This document shows, one piece after another, positions 27,495-36,721 of a stretch of DNA of 37,140 nt. The stretch spans positions 1 through 37,140 of the forward strand of contig CALMYW010000116.1 of assembly GCA_937873665.1 (NCBI GenBank), written 5' to 3'. The notes beneath the pieces are model-generated. The model worked only from the letters and a program-made list of their open reading frames with translations, ran no database searches and had not been told where the DNA came from. The position numbers and the translations under genes are program-made. This DNA is from an uncultured Sphingorhabdus sp. Lineage in GTDB: Bacteria; Pseudomonadota; Alphaproteobacteria; Sphingomonadales; Sphingomonadaceae. The first letter of the stretch is position 1, and the number at the start of each line of letters is the position of its first letter.

Positions 27495-29966
27495 ATGGTG
27501 ACAGATAGCCATCAGGGCAGATTGATCGAACGTATCGCCTCTGGACATGCGATCGTGGTTCTTTGCGCGCCGCCAGGGTTCGGGAAAAGTGGCCTAGCGC
27601 GCGATGTGGCGCGGCGGCTTTTAGCCAGCGGTGCATGGGCATTTCGTGAGTTTGGTGAACTAGAGCACAGCGCTGATTCTCGTGCAGCGGCCAACTCGCT
27701 CCTCTCTGACCAGCAACAAATTGTCGTGGTCGAGGACGTACATCTAGCCGATCTGAAATTCCTTGGCTTGGCGCTCGAGCGCAGCATTTTTGATGGGGGC
27801 AACCAGCGTGTATTCGTAGTCTTGCACCAGTCGAGCGATCTCGCTTTGGCGCGGATGTCGTCACGGCGGTCGATTGATTATATTGATGCGAACGCTTTGC
27901 GCCTGCGGCCGCAGGATATAGCTGATGCCCTCAAATCCATCTCAAATTCGCGGACCCGATCGAGAGTTCGTGACCTAGTCGGTGACTGGCCGATTGCACT
28001 AGAACTCCTATGTTCCTGGGCTGCCGGATCGCAGGATTATGACGAGTCTTGGAGTGACCTCGATATAGTGAGAGAGAGTCGCCTCGGCGAATTCATCGAT
28101 CAAGAAATTTTATCGCTTTTCTCGACGGATGAGGTGTCTGCACTCGTCCATGCCAGCCTACTTGACGCCCCTGATCTCGGCATTCTCACCGGTATCGTCG
28201 GCCACGAAAATGACGGACGTATTCTGGCCGACCTTGCTTTCAGGTTCAAAGGATTGGTGGATCGCCGCGGCGACCGAATTTACCTGCAAAGCGCCCTGCG
28301 GGTCTGGCTACGGGATGCGGTGGAGGCATTTGACAAGCAGAGCCGATTGAAACTCCTGGTTTCAATGGCGGATCAATGTTCTCAAAATGGAAGGTTGGCT
28401 GAGGCGGCCACCTTGGCAAGGATCGCTGGCGACACCAGTCGAATCCGCGAATATGCTCATGCTCACGGTGCCTTGAGGATATGGATTGTTTACGGTTTTT
28501 CAGTGCTCAAGGAGTTGCTGGAAAATTCAAGCGCGCAAGATATTGCCAGTTCGATCGTCTTGCGGATGATCGAATGTATCGTCCTGATGAAGGCTGGGCG
28601 CATTCATGTTGCGCAGGAGCTCTTTGAATCACTGGCGAGTGAAGTGGGGCCGGGTCATGCATTGGCAAAGGACCTTGAGATCGTTCGCGTCACACTGCTC
28701 GTGTACGGTTGTTCCCTCGAACGAACTGGCGACCTTGAGCTACTCAAGAACCTTATCGACGAACAGGCTGACGATGCAGCCATGCGGACGTTCCTTGCTA
28801 CGCTTTCCGCAATACTGAACTGTCAGCGCGCCAGGTTCGATGCTGCTGTAGCCAATCTCATTGACGCCCGCGCGCAAGCAAAGAAAGCTTCATCGCAATA
28901 TAACCTGATGTTCCTTCTCATGCATGAGGCGTCGATCAATCTTGCACAGGGCAAGTTGAAGAACGCCAGGACATGCCTTTCGGAAGCCCGCCGACGCTGG
29001 CAGCAAGACTTTGACAACGACATTGGCGTTGAGACTGTTTTGGCGGCCCTGAGCGCTTCCATTGAATTTGAGTCAGGACAACTAACTAGCGCACGCAATT
29101 CGCTCAGGAAGTCGGCACATCGGATGCCTGAAGCTGAAGCATGGTTCGATATCTACTTTGCAGCTTACGAGACGATGATCCGCGTCAACATCGCCGATCA
29201 TGGTATCGGGGCGATGCTCGAGGCCGTGCAAGACGAGGCACGCAAGCTGCGAGCACAAGGCTTACCGCGCGTTGCAGACCTTGTGATGGCCATAAGCTTG
29301 TGCGTTTCGGGAGAGGCCCGTTTACAGGGGCAGCGCAGGATACCGGCGATTCAATGGGAAATTCCCGCAGTTGGACCTACGATCAGTTGGCAGGAACACG
29401 AGGTTTTTTCCATCGCGCGGGCATACGCATTGTATTTCAACAAGGAATACGACGAGGCTTGGGCGCTGCTGCAAACTTCAATTGAGATGGCGACCAATAG
29501 GGGGCTTGAGCGATCACGGCTAAGATACCTTCTGGTCGCGGCCGTTCTCGCAACGGCAGAAGGCAAACAGGAATCTGCACTTGCGGCCCTTCGGACGGCG
29601 GTCACGATAGGGGCTGCCACTGGAATGCGTCAGATCTTTCGGGAGGTATCTGGCAAACGGCTCACGAGTACGTTGCGTGAATTGAAGACAGATCCTGAAC
29701 TCTCCGAACTCGAACAGGGCTTCGTTGATATGTTGCTCAATCGGCTGCGTGATCGTCAGAGTGTCGCGAGCGGCAAGCTTTCTTCACGGGAGCTCGAGGT
29801 GCTGCGGCTGTTGAGTGCAGGTGGATCAGACAAGCGCCTTGCGCGGCAGCTGAACTTGTCCGAGCACGGTGTGCGCTTCCACCTCAAAAGCATCTTCAAG
29901 AAGCTCGGTGTCCATGACCGGCTGTCTGCCGTTGCTGCGGCCCGTCAACTCGAGTCTGTCGCATAA
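27495..29966 (+). CDS. Large LuxR-family ATP-binding regulator (MalT/LAL type)
   Basis: This is an 823-residue STAND-like transcription activator. The N-terminal ATPase domain has Walker A APPGFGKS (25-32, K31) and Walker B QIVVVEDVH (75-83). The middle (about 330-730) is helical and TPR-like, the usual ligand-sensing part. The C-terminal LuxR-type helix-turn-helix (about 764-820) reads LSSRELEVLRLLSAGGSDKRLARQLNLSE and FHLKSIFKKLGVHDRL. Such proteins form ATP-dependent oligomers on binding a small molecule and then activate nearby operons; here the hydantoinase-like operon 134 bp downstream on the same strand is the obvious target. The start ATG at 27495 has only a distant AAGGG (about 11 bases). 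Confidence 0.88.
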   Translation: MVTDSHQGRLIERIASGHAIVVLCAPPGFGKSGLARDVARRLLASGAWAFREFGELEHSADSRAAANSLLSDQQQIVVVEDVHLADLKFLGLALERSIFDGGNQRVFVVLHQSSDLALARMSSRRSIDYIDANALRLRPQDIADALKSISNSRTRSRVRDLVGDWPIALELLCSWAAGSQDYDESWSDLDIVRESRLGEFIDQEILSLFSTDEVSALVHASLLDAPDLGILTGIVGHENDGRILADLAFRFKGLVDRRGDRIYLQSALRVWLRDAVEAFDKQSRLKLLVSMADQCSQNGRLAEAATLARIAGDTSRIREYAHAHGALRIWIVYGFSVLKELLENSSAQDIASSIVLRMIECIVLMKAGRIHVAQELFESLASEVGPGHALAKDLEIVRVTLLVYGCSLERTGDLELLKNLIDEQADDAAMRTFLATLSAILNCQRARFDAAVANLIDARAQAKKASSQYNLMFLLMHEASINLAQGKLKNARTCLSEARRRWQQDFDNDIGVETVLAALSASIEFESGQLTSARNSLRKSAHRMPEAEAWFDIYFAAYETMIRVNIADHGIGAMLEAVQDEARKLRAQGLPRVADLVMAISLCVSGEARLQGQRRIPAIQWEIPAVGPTISWQEHEVFSIARAYALYFNKEYDEAWALLQTSIEMATNRGLERSRLRYLLVAAVLATAEGKQESALAALRTAVTIGAATGMRQIFREVSGKRLTSTLRELKTDPELSELEQGFVDMLLNRLRDRQSVASGKLSSRELEVLRLLSAGGSDKRLARQLNLSEHGVRFHLKSIFKKLGVHDRLSAVAAARQLESVA

Positions 29967-30010
29967 GACTACCAATTTCGGTAGCGCCGAACATGCCGCT
30001 CAATTTCAAA

Positions 30011-30022
30011 ACTACTAGGTAG
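30011..30022 (+). promoter_or_regulatory. Candidate LuxR/LAL binding motif upstream of hydantoinase operon
   Basis: ACTACTAGGTAG lies 78 bp before the hydantoinase start and is the exact inverse of 27438-27449. Partial dyad symmetry (CTAC-TAG-GTAG) fits a dimeric regulator. A hairpin CTACC...GGTAG lies just upstream, near the regulator stop, and may be a weak terminator. Confidence 0.55.
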
Positions 30023-30100
30023 AGTCGCAAACTCCCAACCACCGGCATTGAGCCATCGCCTCATGCCTATAGACCCCCCCATAGCCAGTGGAGGGTGTCG

Positions 30101-31654
30101 ATGCGAATTGGGGTGGATGTCGGAGGAACAAATACTGATGCTGTCCTGCTATCGGGGAAGAAGGTCCTTGGTGCAGTCAAGCGGCCCACCAGTAAAGATG
30201 TCAGTTCCGGTATCTCGGATGCAATCAATGCATTGATTTCGGAATGCGGAATTCAGTCGGATGAAATCCGAGCCGTCATGATCGGCACCACGCATTTCAC
30301 GAACGCTTTTATCCAACGTCGCGAATTGGTTCCCGTATTTGCAATTCGGATTGGCTTTCCCGCCGGACGAGGCATACCGCCTTACTCGTCCTGGCCGGAT
30401 GATCTCAAAGACAAAGTATGCGGCGGTTCCAGGATGATCGCTGGTGGTTTCGAATTCGATGGCCGCGAAATCTCCCCTCTCGATGAAGCTGCGATTGCCG
30501 ATTGCGTTGCAGAGGCCCGCTCGAAGGGCATCCAACAGATCGCGGTTTCGTGTATTTTCAGCCAGCTCAACCCGGCGCATGAGGTTCGGGCCTCCGAGAT
30601 TGTCGGTCAGCTGGCGCCAGAGATGGAAGTTTCAATATCCTCCGAACTTGGGCGTGTCGGGCTGCTGGAACGAGAAAATGCGGGCATCATGAATGCCAGC
30701 CTGCGTCCGTTGGCGGCAATGATTACGGCTGCATTTGCACGCGCATTGGCCGACCTTGGTATCGAGGCACCATTTTATATCAGCCAGAATGACGGCACGT
30801 TGATGAGCGCTGACTACATGCAGCGCTATCCCGTGCTGACCTTTGCGGCAGGGCCAACCAACAGCCTTCGCGGCGCAGCCTGGCTGACCGGAGCCAAGGA
30901 CGCGATCGTAGTAGACATCGGCGGCACGACATCTGACGTCGGTGTATTGACCGGAGGCTTTCCTCGGCAGTCGACTGTCCACGTAGATGTCGGCGGTGTG
31001 CGCACCAACTTCCGAATGCCTGACATTCTTTCGATTGGTCTGGGGGGAGGAAGCCGTGTTCGCGAATGCGACGGCGAAGTCACGGTCGGACCGGACTCGG
31101 TAGGCTTCCGCTTGCTTGAGGATGGCCTGATTTTTGGGGGCGAGGTGCTAACAACCAGCGATATCGCCGTGGCGAGCGGCTTGGCGAAGTTCGGTGACCC
31201 CGAAAGGATTTCGGGGCTGTCTCCCAACCTTGTCGCACAAGCCCGCAAGGTCATTGCCGGGCTGATCGATGACGCGATTGATCGGATGAAGACCGCTCCA
31301 GGCGACATTGCGATGATCCTGGTGGGCGGCGGCTCGGTTCTCGTTTCTGAAACCCCGGAGGGCGTCTCGGAAATGCTGCGGCCGGAACATGCGGGTGTTG
31401 CCAACGCCATCGGCGCTGCGATCGGACAAGTCAGCGGCGAAATTGATCGCATTTATAACATTCCAGACCCGCAAGGTCGCGCAGCTGCTCTTGAAGATGC
31501 TGAAGCTCAAGCAAAGGCGCAGGCGATTGCCGCCGGGGCCGAACCCGGAAGCGTGGAAATCGTCAATATCGAAGCAGTCCCGCTGCAATATCTGCCTGGG
31601 GGAGCAACCCGTGTCGTCTGCCGCGCCGTCGGCGACTTGGCCATGGCGGAGTAA
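30101..31654 (+). CDS. Hydantoinase/oxoprolinase family protein, HyuA-like
   Basis: This 517-residue member of the ATP-dependent hydantoinase A/oxoprolinase family (ASKHA fold) probably phosphorylates and opens a cyclic amide such as a hydantoin. The N-terminal phosphate loop GVDVGGTNTDAVLL (4-17), a central block FAAGPTNSLRGAAWLTG, and the second phosphate loop VVDIGGTTSDVGVL (about 270-283) are clear. It is shorter than full HyuA (about 690 residues), which fits the subset that pairs with a DUF917 protein. GGAGGG lies 5 bases before the ATG at 30101; a GTG at 30095 is within that site. The next gene begins 5 bp after its stop. Confidence 0.87.
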   Translation: MRIGVDVGGTNTDAVLLSGKKVLGAVKRPTSKDVSSGISDAINALISECGIQSDEIRAVMIGTTHFTNAFIQRRELVPVFAIRIGFPAGRGIPPYSSWPDDLKDKVCGGSRMIAGGFEFDGREISPLDEAAIADCVAEARSKGIQQIAVSCIFSQLNPAHEVRASEIVGQLAPEMEVSISSELGRVGLLERENAGIMNASLRPLAAMITAAFARALADLGIEAPFYISQNDGTLMSADYMQRYPVLTFAAGPTNSLRGAAWLTGAKDAIVVDIGGTTSDVGVLTGGFPRQSTVHVDVGGVRTNFRMPDILSIGLGGGSRVRECDGEVTVGPDSVGFRLLEDGLIFGGEVLTTSDIAVASGLAKFGDPERISGLSPNLVAQARKVIAGLIDDAIDRMKTAPGDIAMILVGGGSVLVSETPEGVSEMLRPEHAGVANAIGAAIGQVSGEIDRIYNIPDPQGRAAALEDAEAQAKAQAIAAGAEPGSVEIVNIEAVPLQYLPGGATRVVCRAVGDLAMAE

Positions 31655-31659
31655 CGATA

Positions 31660-32763
31660 ATGGTAACTGAAATCACGTTCGACAACATCGAACAGTTGGC
31701 AATTGGATCCAGCTTTCTGGGTACGGGTGGGGGAGGGGATCCCTATCTGGGGTCGCTGCTCTGCCGTGAAGCCATAGCCAAATACGGGCCGGTAAAGGTT
31801 GTGGCTGTCGATGAGCTAAAGGACGAGGACAATGTCTTCATCGCCGCCGCATTGGGTGCGCCCACGGTGATGATCGAAAAGTTGTTCTCGATTGAAGACC
31901 AACACCGGGCGGTCGAAACTCTCGAACGTTTCATCGGTCGCAAGGCAAGCGCAATCATCTCGGCCGAGATCGGTGGCTGCAATTCGATGATGCCGGTCGC
32001 CTATGCTGCCATGCGCGGACTACCAATCGTCGATGGCGATGGCATGGGACGTGCTTTCCCGGCGTTGCAGATGACCAGCTTCAATATCGAAGGCGTGGCT
32101 TGCGCCCCGATGACGATTGCCGACGAGCACGGCAACAGCGTGCTTTATCAAACGACGACGGGTCTCAAAGCTGAGGAATTGTCCAGGCCGGTTGCCGCTG
32201 CAATGGGCGCAAGCGTTTGTATGTCTTGCTACCCGATGACTGGGGCCGAAGCACGGCGTGCAGCAATTCCGAAGACTTTGTCAGGGGCAATTGAGATTGG
32301 TGAGGCAATTTCGCGCAGCGGGGATCCTCGTTCGCCAATCGACCGGCTTGTCGCTGCTTTACGTGCGCACGAATATTACAAGGACGCTGCCGTCATATTC
32401 CGGGGCAAGATTACCGGTCTGGAGCGCGACACGTCAAAGGGTTGGGTCTTCGGGAATTGCACAATCTCCGCAATGAACGGAGCTGGGAGTGCGGAGCTCA
32501 AGTTCCAGAACGAGAATTTGCTCGTCACAGTTGATGGCAAACTGCGCTGCGTCGTGCCTGATCTGGTCACGATTGTTGATGCTGAAACCGCGCATGCGAT
32601 TCCAACGGAACGCCTTGCCTACGGACAGCGCGTGGCTGTCGTCGCCTGCAGCGCACCGCCATTGCTGACCACCGCGCGCGCACTCGATGTCGTCGGGCCT
32701 CAGTGTTTTGGCCTCGATGAACAGTACGCCCCTGTTGCCACACTTATTGGAGACCTCCTCTGA
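31660..32763 (+). CDS. DUF917 (S-methyl-thiohydantoin desulfurase-like) protein
   Basis: This 367-residue protein shows the DUF917 pattern: FLGTGGGGDPYLG near the N-terminus, EIGGCNSMMPVAYAAMRGLPIVDGDGMGRAFPALQM in the middle and IVDAETAHAIPTERLAYGQRVAVVACSAPPLLTT near the end. The family is also called S-methyl-thiohydantoin desulfurase domain, and in many bacteria it is fused behind a hydantoinase-A domain. Here the two are separate genes 5 bp apart, so they probably work as one complex on a (thio)hydantoin-like ring. The Shine-Dalgarno GGAG lies inside the end of the previous gene. It overlaps the racemase start (TGATG). The precise reaction is unknown. Confidence 0.87.
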   Translation: MVTEITFDNIEQLAIGSSFLGTGGGGDPYLGSLLCREAIAKYGPVKVVAVDELKDEDNVFIAAALGAPTVMIEKLFSIEDQHRAVETLERFIGRKASAIISAEIGGCNSMMPVAYAAMRGLPIVDGDGMGRAFPALQMTSFNIEGVACAPMTIADEHGNSVLYQTTTGLKAEELSRPVAAAMGASVCMSCYPMTGAEARRAAIPKTLSGAIEIGEAISRSGDPRSPIDRLVAALRAHEYYKDAAVIFRGKITGLERDTSKGWVFGNCTISAMNGAGSAELKFQNENLLVTVDGKLRCVVPDLVTIVDAETAHAIPTERLAYGQRVAVVACSAPPLLTTARALDVVGPQCFGLDEQYAPVATLIGDLL

Positions 32764-33497
32764 TGCGCATTCATCTCATTACGCCCATTGTCACCGAAGG
32801 CATCCGGACTCTGGACGATGTCGCTCCTTTGCAGAGCGCCGACCTTACGATCACCCAGTCATTGATCGCCACCGGACCCGTTTCGATCGAATGCGAATTT
32901 GACGAAGCGATGTCGGTGCCAGGCATCGTCGCCGAAGCAATTGCTGCTGAAGGTTCGGGCGCCGACGCGCTGATCATCGACTGTATGGGCGACCCTGGGC
33001 TCAAGGCTGCGCGTGAGGTCGTTTCGATCCCGGTACTCGGCCCGTCGGAAGTTTCGATGCACTTGGCTGCTATGCTTGGGCATCGATTCAGCGTCGTTAC
33101 GGTGCTCGATTCTGTCGTGCCGATGATCGAGAACCTTGCAAAGGTCTATGGGACGAGCGCCAAGCTCGCCTCGGTCAGGGTCATCAACATACCTGTTCTG
33201 GAGCTCGAAGCTTCGCCTGAGAAACTGACCCAAGCTCTCGCAAGCGCATCGCTCGCTGCCGTCGAGGAAGACGGTGCGCATGCGATCGTCCTAGGATGCA
33301 CAGGCTTCCTTGGCTGTGCAACGGCGATCGAAACGGCGTTGAAGGCCAAGGGCTACGACCTGCCCGTCATCGATCCAATTCCGGCGACCGTATGCGTAGC
33401 CGCCGGAGTTGTGCGCGCCGGCCTGACACACAGCAAACGGACTTATGCCCGACCGAGGTCAAAGGACCTCAAAGGCTATCCAACAATCAACATCTAA
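32763..33497 (+). CDS. Asp/Glu/hydantoin racemase family protein
   Basis: This is a 244-residue cofactor-independent racemase. The two catalytic cysteines are C74 in IIDCMGDPGL and C179 in VLGCTGFLG, each in a mirrored half-domain, as in hydantoin and aspartate racemases. It probably interconverts enantiomers of the hydantoin-like substrate, or handles the ring-opened acid, so that both forms can be used. The start codon overlaps the DUF917 stop (TGATG), showing coupling. The TonB receptor starts 15 bp after its stop, so uptake and catabolism share one transcript. A maleate-isomerase-like activity is possible in this superfamily. Confidence 0.87.
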   Translation: MRIHLITPIVTEGIRTLDDVAPLQSADLTITQSLIATGPVSIECEFDEAMSVPGIVAEAIAAEGSGADALIIDCMGDPGLKAAREVVSIPVLGPSEVSMHLAAMLGHRFSVVTVLDSVVPMIENLAKVYGTSAKLASVRVINIPVLELEASPEKLTQALASASLAAVEEDGAHAIVLGCTGFLGCATAIETALKAKGYDLPVIDPIPATVCVAAGVVRAGLTHSKRTYARPRSKDLKGYPTINI

Positions 33498-33512
33498 AAA
33501 GGGAGGTATAAC

Positions 33513-35693
33513 ATGACCAAGAAATATATTCGCAACACCAGCTGTCTTGCCATCGCGATTGGCAGCTTGGCTTGTGCCTCGCCGGTGCTCGCGCAAAATG
33601 CGGCTACGGACCAAGCTCAAGCAAGTGATTCTGAAACCGGTCTTGGCGACATTGTCGTGACCGCTCAGCGGCGCGAGCAGCGCGCCGATGACGTCGGCGT
33701 TTCGATCAATGTGCTCACGGGCAGTGACCTGAAAGCGACCGGGACTCAATCGATCGTCGATCTCGCGGCTATCACGCCGAATGTACAGATCAAGAATGTG
33801 CTGGCCAACAGCATTGTGAATGTCAGCATTCGCGGCATTGGCCTGAATGACTATGCAGCAAACAACAATCCCGCTGCGGGCATGTACGTCGACAACGTCT
33901 ATCTCGTGTCACCGGCGATGCTCTCGTTCGGGCTTTTTGACGTGGATCGTGTCGAGGTGCTCAAAGGACCGCAGGGCGATCTTTACGGTCGGAACACGAC
34001 AGCAGGTGCCGTCAACATCATCAGCCGCAAGCCCTCTGAAACGACCGATGTGCAGCTTGAAGCCGGCTACGGTACTTACGACAGTTGGCATCTCGATGGT
34101 GCCGTAGGTGGTGCGCTTACCTCGAATCTGACTGCCAGGTTCGCTGTTCAGACGATCCAGCAAGGATCTGGGCCGCAAACCAACTATGTCACAGGCCATC
34201 GTATCGGCAACGTCGACCGCACAAACGGTAGGTTGCAAATGCAGTGGAAACCCAGCGACAGCTTCAACCTGCTCTTGAACGCTCATAAGGGCTACGACCG
34301 TTCTGACGTGACCCTGTACAAAGCAGACAACGTTCTCACCACGGAAGAGAACCCATTTGCGAGCAAGCCGCGCGTCGCGGGAGCAGGCGTTGATCCTTAC
34401 ATGAGGCTGGAATCCAGCGGCGTGTCACTCACGGCCAATGCGTCACTCAGCCCGTCTCTGACACTGACCTCGATCAGCGCATATGAGCATTTCACTCGCC
34501 TGCACGTCGAAGACACGGACGGAACCTCAGTACGTTACCTCGATGCCACCTATGACAACCGTATTGACCAATACTCCCAAGAGCTTCGTCTCGCCTATCA
34601 CAGCGATAATCTCGAGTTGATAGGTGGTGGGTTTTATTCACACGACAAGGTGAGTACCCGCGACGAATTTTACGCCCCCGACCTTCTTCCTTTGTTTGGT
34701 CTGGCTGGGCTTGACACTATCGGGAATACCTATCGCCAACGCACCAATGCCTACGCAGCATTCGTGCACGGCGAATGGACGTTTGCACCAAAACTGACCT
34801 TGGTTGGAGGGCTGCGTTATACGGAGGAGCGCAAGACGTTTGATCAGGCAACGACGTTTCTGTGCGCCACTGGAGCCTGTTCGAACCTGTTTGCCCCTGT
34901 GAGCAACAACTATTCGACGTCGAACTTTTCCGGAAAAATCGGCCTCAACTACCAAGCGGGAGATCGCACGCTGATTTACGCAAGCGTCAGCCGCGGTTTC
35001 AAATCGGGTGGGTTCCAGGGGCAATTGACGTTCGACCCGACTGTCCTAACCCCCTTTGGCGATGAACAGCTCACAGCATACGAACTGGGCGTCAAGACTC
35101 GACTGTTCCCCAACTTCCAGCTGAACGCAGCCGTCTTCGACTATGAATATAGCGATGCTCAAATTTACGGTCCGCTGTTCGATTCACCAGTCGGCGTGCT
35201 GTTTGGGATCGCCAATGTCGGTGATGCCCGGGTGAGGGGCCTTGAAGCCGACGTTCGGTGGCGTCCGGCAGATGGGCTTGATGTCCGTTTTGGTGCAGGC
35301 TTTATTGATACCGAAGTTACAAGGTCGGTGGTTGCTGGCGTAACCAAGGGCAGTGTTTTGGCTAACTCGCCCCGTCTGACGCTCAACGGCCTTGTGAAAT
35401 ATGAGTGGTCATTGTCGGACCAAGTGAATGCCGACATTACGCTGTCAGGCAATTATCAAAGCCGGGTCCGCTTCGACATCGTCAGGAGCCCGACGGAAGC
35501 CATCGAAGGCGGCTATTTCCTTGGCAATGCTGAAGTCGGTGTTTCCATGGGCGATCACTGGCGGGCGTCGGTGTGGGTGAAGAATATTTTCGACAACCTT
35601 TACCGGACGCAGGCGCTGAACACGAGTGTTGGCTGGACGGAGCAGTATGGCGCGCCACGGACAGCTGGCGCCAATATCTCTTATAAATTCTAA
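33513..35693 (+). CDS. TonB-dependent outer membrane receptor (hydantoinase cluster)
   Basis: This 726-residue outer-membrane importer is the likely entry route for the substrate of the cluster. It has a signal peptide (about 1-27, PVLA), a TonB box DIVVTAQ (46-52), a plug domain (about 58-170, with VEVLKGPQGDLYGRNTTAGAVNIIS) and a barrel ending in ANISYKF. GGGAGGT lies 6 bases before the ATG. It is clearly distinct from the receptor at 9488-11839 and shares only family features. It lies in the operon behind the racemase. The DUF1330 gene follows after a 144-bp gap with a hairpin. Confidence 0.93.
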   Translation: MTKKYIRNTSCLAIAIGSLACASPVLAQNAATDQAQASDSETGLGDIVVTAQRREQRADDVGVSINVLTGSDLKATGTQSIVDLAAITPNVQIKNVLANSIVNVSIRGIGLNDYAANNNPAAGMYVDNVYLVSPAMLSFGLFDVDRVEVLKGPQGDLYGRNTTAGAVNIISRKPSETTDVQLEAGYGTYDSWHLDGAVGGALTSNLTARFAVQTIQQGSGPQTNYVTGHRIGNVDRTNGRLQMQWKPSDSFNLLLNAHKGYDRSDVTLYKADNVLTTEENPFASKPRVAGAGVDPYMRLESSGVSLTANASLSPSLTLTSISAYEHFTRLHVEDTDGTSVRYLDATYDNRIDQYSQELRLAYHSDNLELIGGGFYSHDKVSTRDEFYAPDLLPLFGLAGLDTIGNTYRQRTNAYAAFVHGEWTFAPKLTLVGGLRYTEERKTFDQATTFLCATGACSNLFAPVSNNYSTSNFSGKIGLNYQAGDRTLIYASVSRGFKSGGFQGQLTFDPTVLTPFGDEQLTAYELGVKTRLFPNFQLNAAVFDYEYSDAQIYGPLFDSPVGVLFGIANVGDARVRGLEADVRWRPADGLDVRFGAGFIDTEVTRSVVAGVTKGSVLANSPRLTLNGLVKYEWSLSDQVNADITLSGNYQSRVRFDIVRSPTEAIEGGYFLGNAEVGVSMGDHWRASVWVKNIFDNLYRTQALNTSVGWTEQYGAPRTAGANISYKF

Positions 35694-35700
35694 GTGGTTG

Positions 35701-35739
35701 GTGCTGTGTCGGGGTGATCGAAAAACTTCGGCACAGCAC
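35701..35739. terminator. Hairpin after the second TonB receptor gene
   Basis: GTGCTGTGTCG (35701-35711) pairs with CGGCACAGCAC (35729-35739), 11 positions with one G-T wobble and a 17-base loop. It lies 8 bp after the receptor stop. No T-run follows, so it may stabilise the mRNA or weaken read-through rather than act as a classical terminator. An inverted GAATAT...ATATTC (from 35751) lies just beyond it. Confidence 0.45.
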
Positions 35740-35837
35740 TGAACCTCTTTGAATATGCGTGAATATTCGAAACTATAGGCGCTGCAACAGAGCAAGGATG
35801 GTACGGAATTGGTTCATATCTCAGGAAACAAATCGCC

Positions 35838-36125
35838 ATGCCAGCTTACCTCATAGCACGCGCGATCGTTACCGATAGCGATGGCTATGCAACCTATTCC
35901 GTCGACGTGCCTACTATTGTGGACCGTTTCACTGGGCGTTTTCTTGCTCGTGGAGGGCGCACAATTGGCTTGGAAGGTCCGGACTTTGACGGACGAATTG
36001 TAATCATAGAATTTCCGGATCTGGTCGCGGTAGAGAGGTTTTACAATTCTACAGAATACCAGTCCCTGAAGCGGCGACGCGAACCCTTTGGAATGGTCGA
36101 ATTCATTGCGGTAGAAGGTATTTGA
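35838..36125 (+). CDS. DUF1330 domain protein
   Basis: This 95-residue ferredoxin-like (dimeric alpha-beta barrel) protein has the DUF1330 pattern: AYLIARAIVTDSDGYATY at the start, then RFLARGG, IVIIEFPDLVAVERFYNSTEYQSLK and a final FIAVEGI. Members often accompany catabolic or oxidative enzymes, but the reaction is not known. AGGA lies about 11 bases before the ATG. It is on the same strand as the hydantoinase operon, 144 bp behind the receptor, and is the last gene before the non-coding right end of the island. Confidence 0.85.
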   Translation: MPAYLIARAIVTDSDGYATYSVDVPTIVDRFTGRFLARGGRTIGLEGPDFDGRIVIIEFPDLVAVERFYNSTEYQSLKRRREPFGMVEFIAVEGI

Positions 36126-36345
36126 TTAGGCATCTTATTTCGAGTCTGCTGCTCCAAGTCGGGTGACAACGACGCCTTTCGCGCTTTCCCATTTCAAAGC
36201 TACTGGTCCGATACGGGCCAATCTCCGGCATTCAACCGTGCGGGTCGGGCAGAATCCGGGTGTCATTTTTTGGCGAAATCTGCCGTTTGACGCGTCGCCA
36301 GGTAACGGCAGCAATGTCCCAGATTTGGCGGTCCGCTCGGGCACA

Positions 36346-36367
36346 GTCGCGAATGTCGCTTTTCGCA
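36346..36367 (+). repeat. 22-bp dispersed intergenic repeat, copy 2
   Basis: It is identical to 27102-27123. The two copies bracket the hydantoinase module, although they are probably members of a genome-wide repeat family rather than module ends, because the surrounding sequence does not match. Confidence 0.65.
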
Positions 36368-36607
36368 CCAGCAACTCCCCAGTATCAAAATACCAAAGGT
36401 CCGCCTTCGGCCATAGCCGGACCTTCCGACAAGCCATGGCGACCGGCTGCTTTGTCCTAAAGTCGGTCAATTTCTCCATCCCTCCACTCGCTGATTGAAG
36501 GACGGCCTAATTGGCGAGACAAGATGATGTCTTTTGTGTTGCGCAAGGGATGCGACGTGAGCTGACTATCCTGACACCGAATCTGAAGCCGTCACCTCTG
36601 GGGCAGA

Positions 36608-36629
36608 GCGAAGTCCCTTCGCAATTTTT
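36608..36629 (+). terminator. Terminator-like hairpin with T-run
   Basis: GCGAAG (36608-36613), loop TCC, CTTCGC (36617-36622), then AATTTTT. A short stem with a T-run is the shape of an intrinsic terminator on the plus strand. It lies nearly 500 bp after the last gene. Confidence 0.35.
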
Positions 36630-36699
36630 CTGAGGCGTGCGCGCCGCGACCATATTCGAAGCCGAACAATGCCAAGAGTTTCCCAATTGATCCAATTGC

Positions 36700-36721
36700 G
36701 GTGCTTACTGGGTGCTTACTG
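36700..36721 (+). repeat. Tandem 11-bp repeat near the tRNA-Lys fragment
   Basis: GGTGCTTACTG is repeated head to tail at 36700-36710 and 36711-36721. The 11-bp period and the place next to a tRNA 3' fragment resemble arm-type sites of a second integrase, different in sequence from the TGGGGGTA sites of the island's own integrase. Confidence 0.55.
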
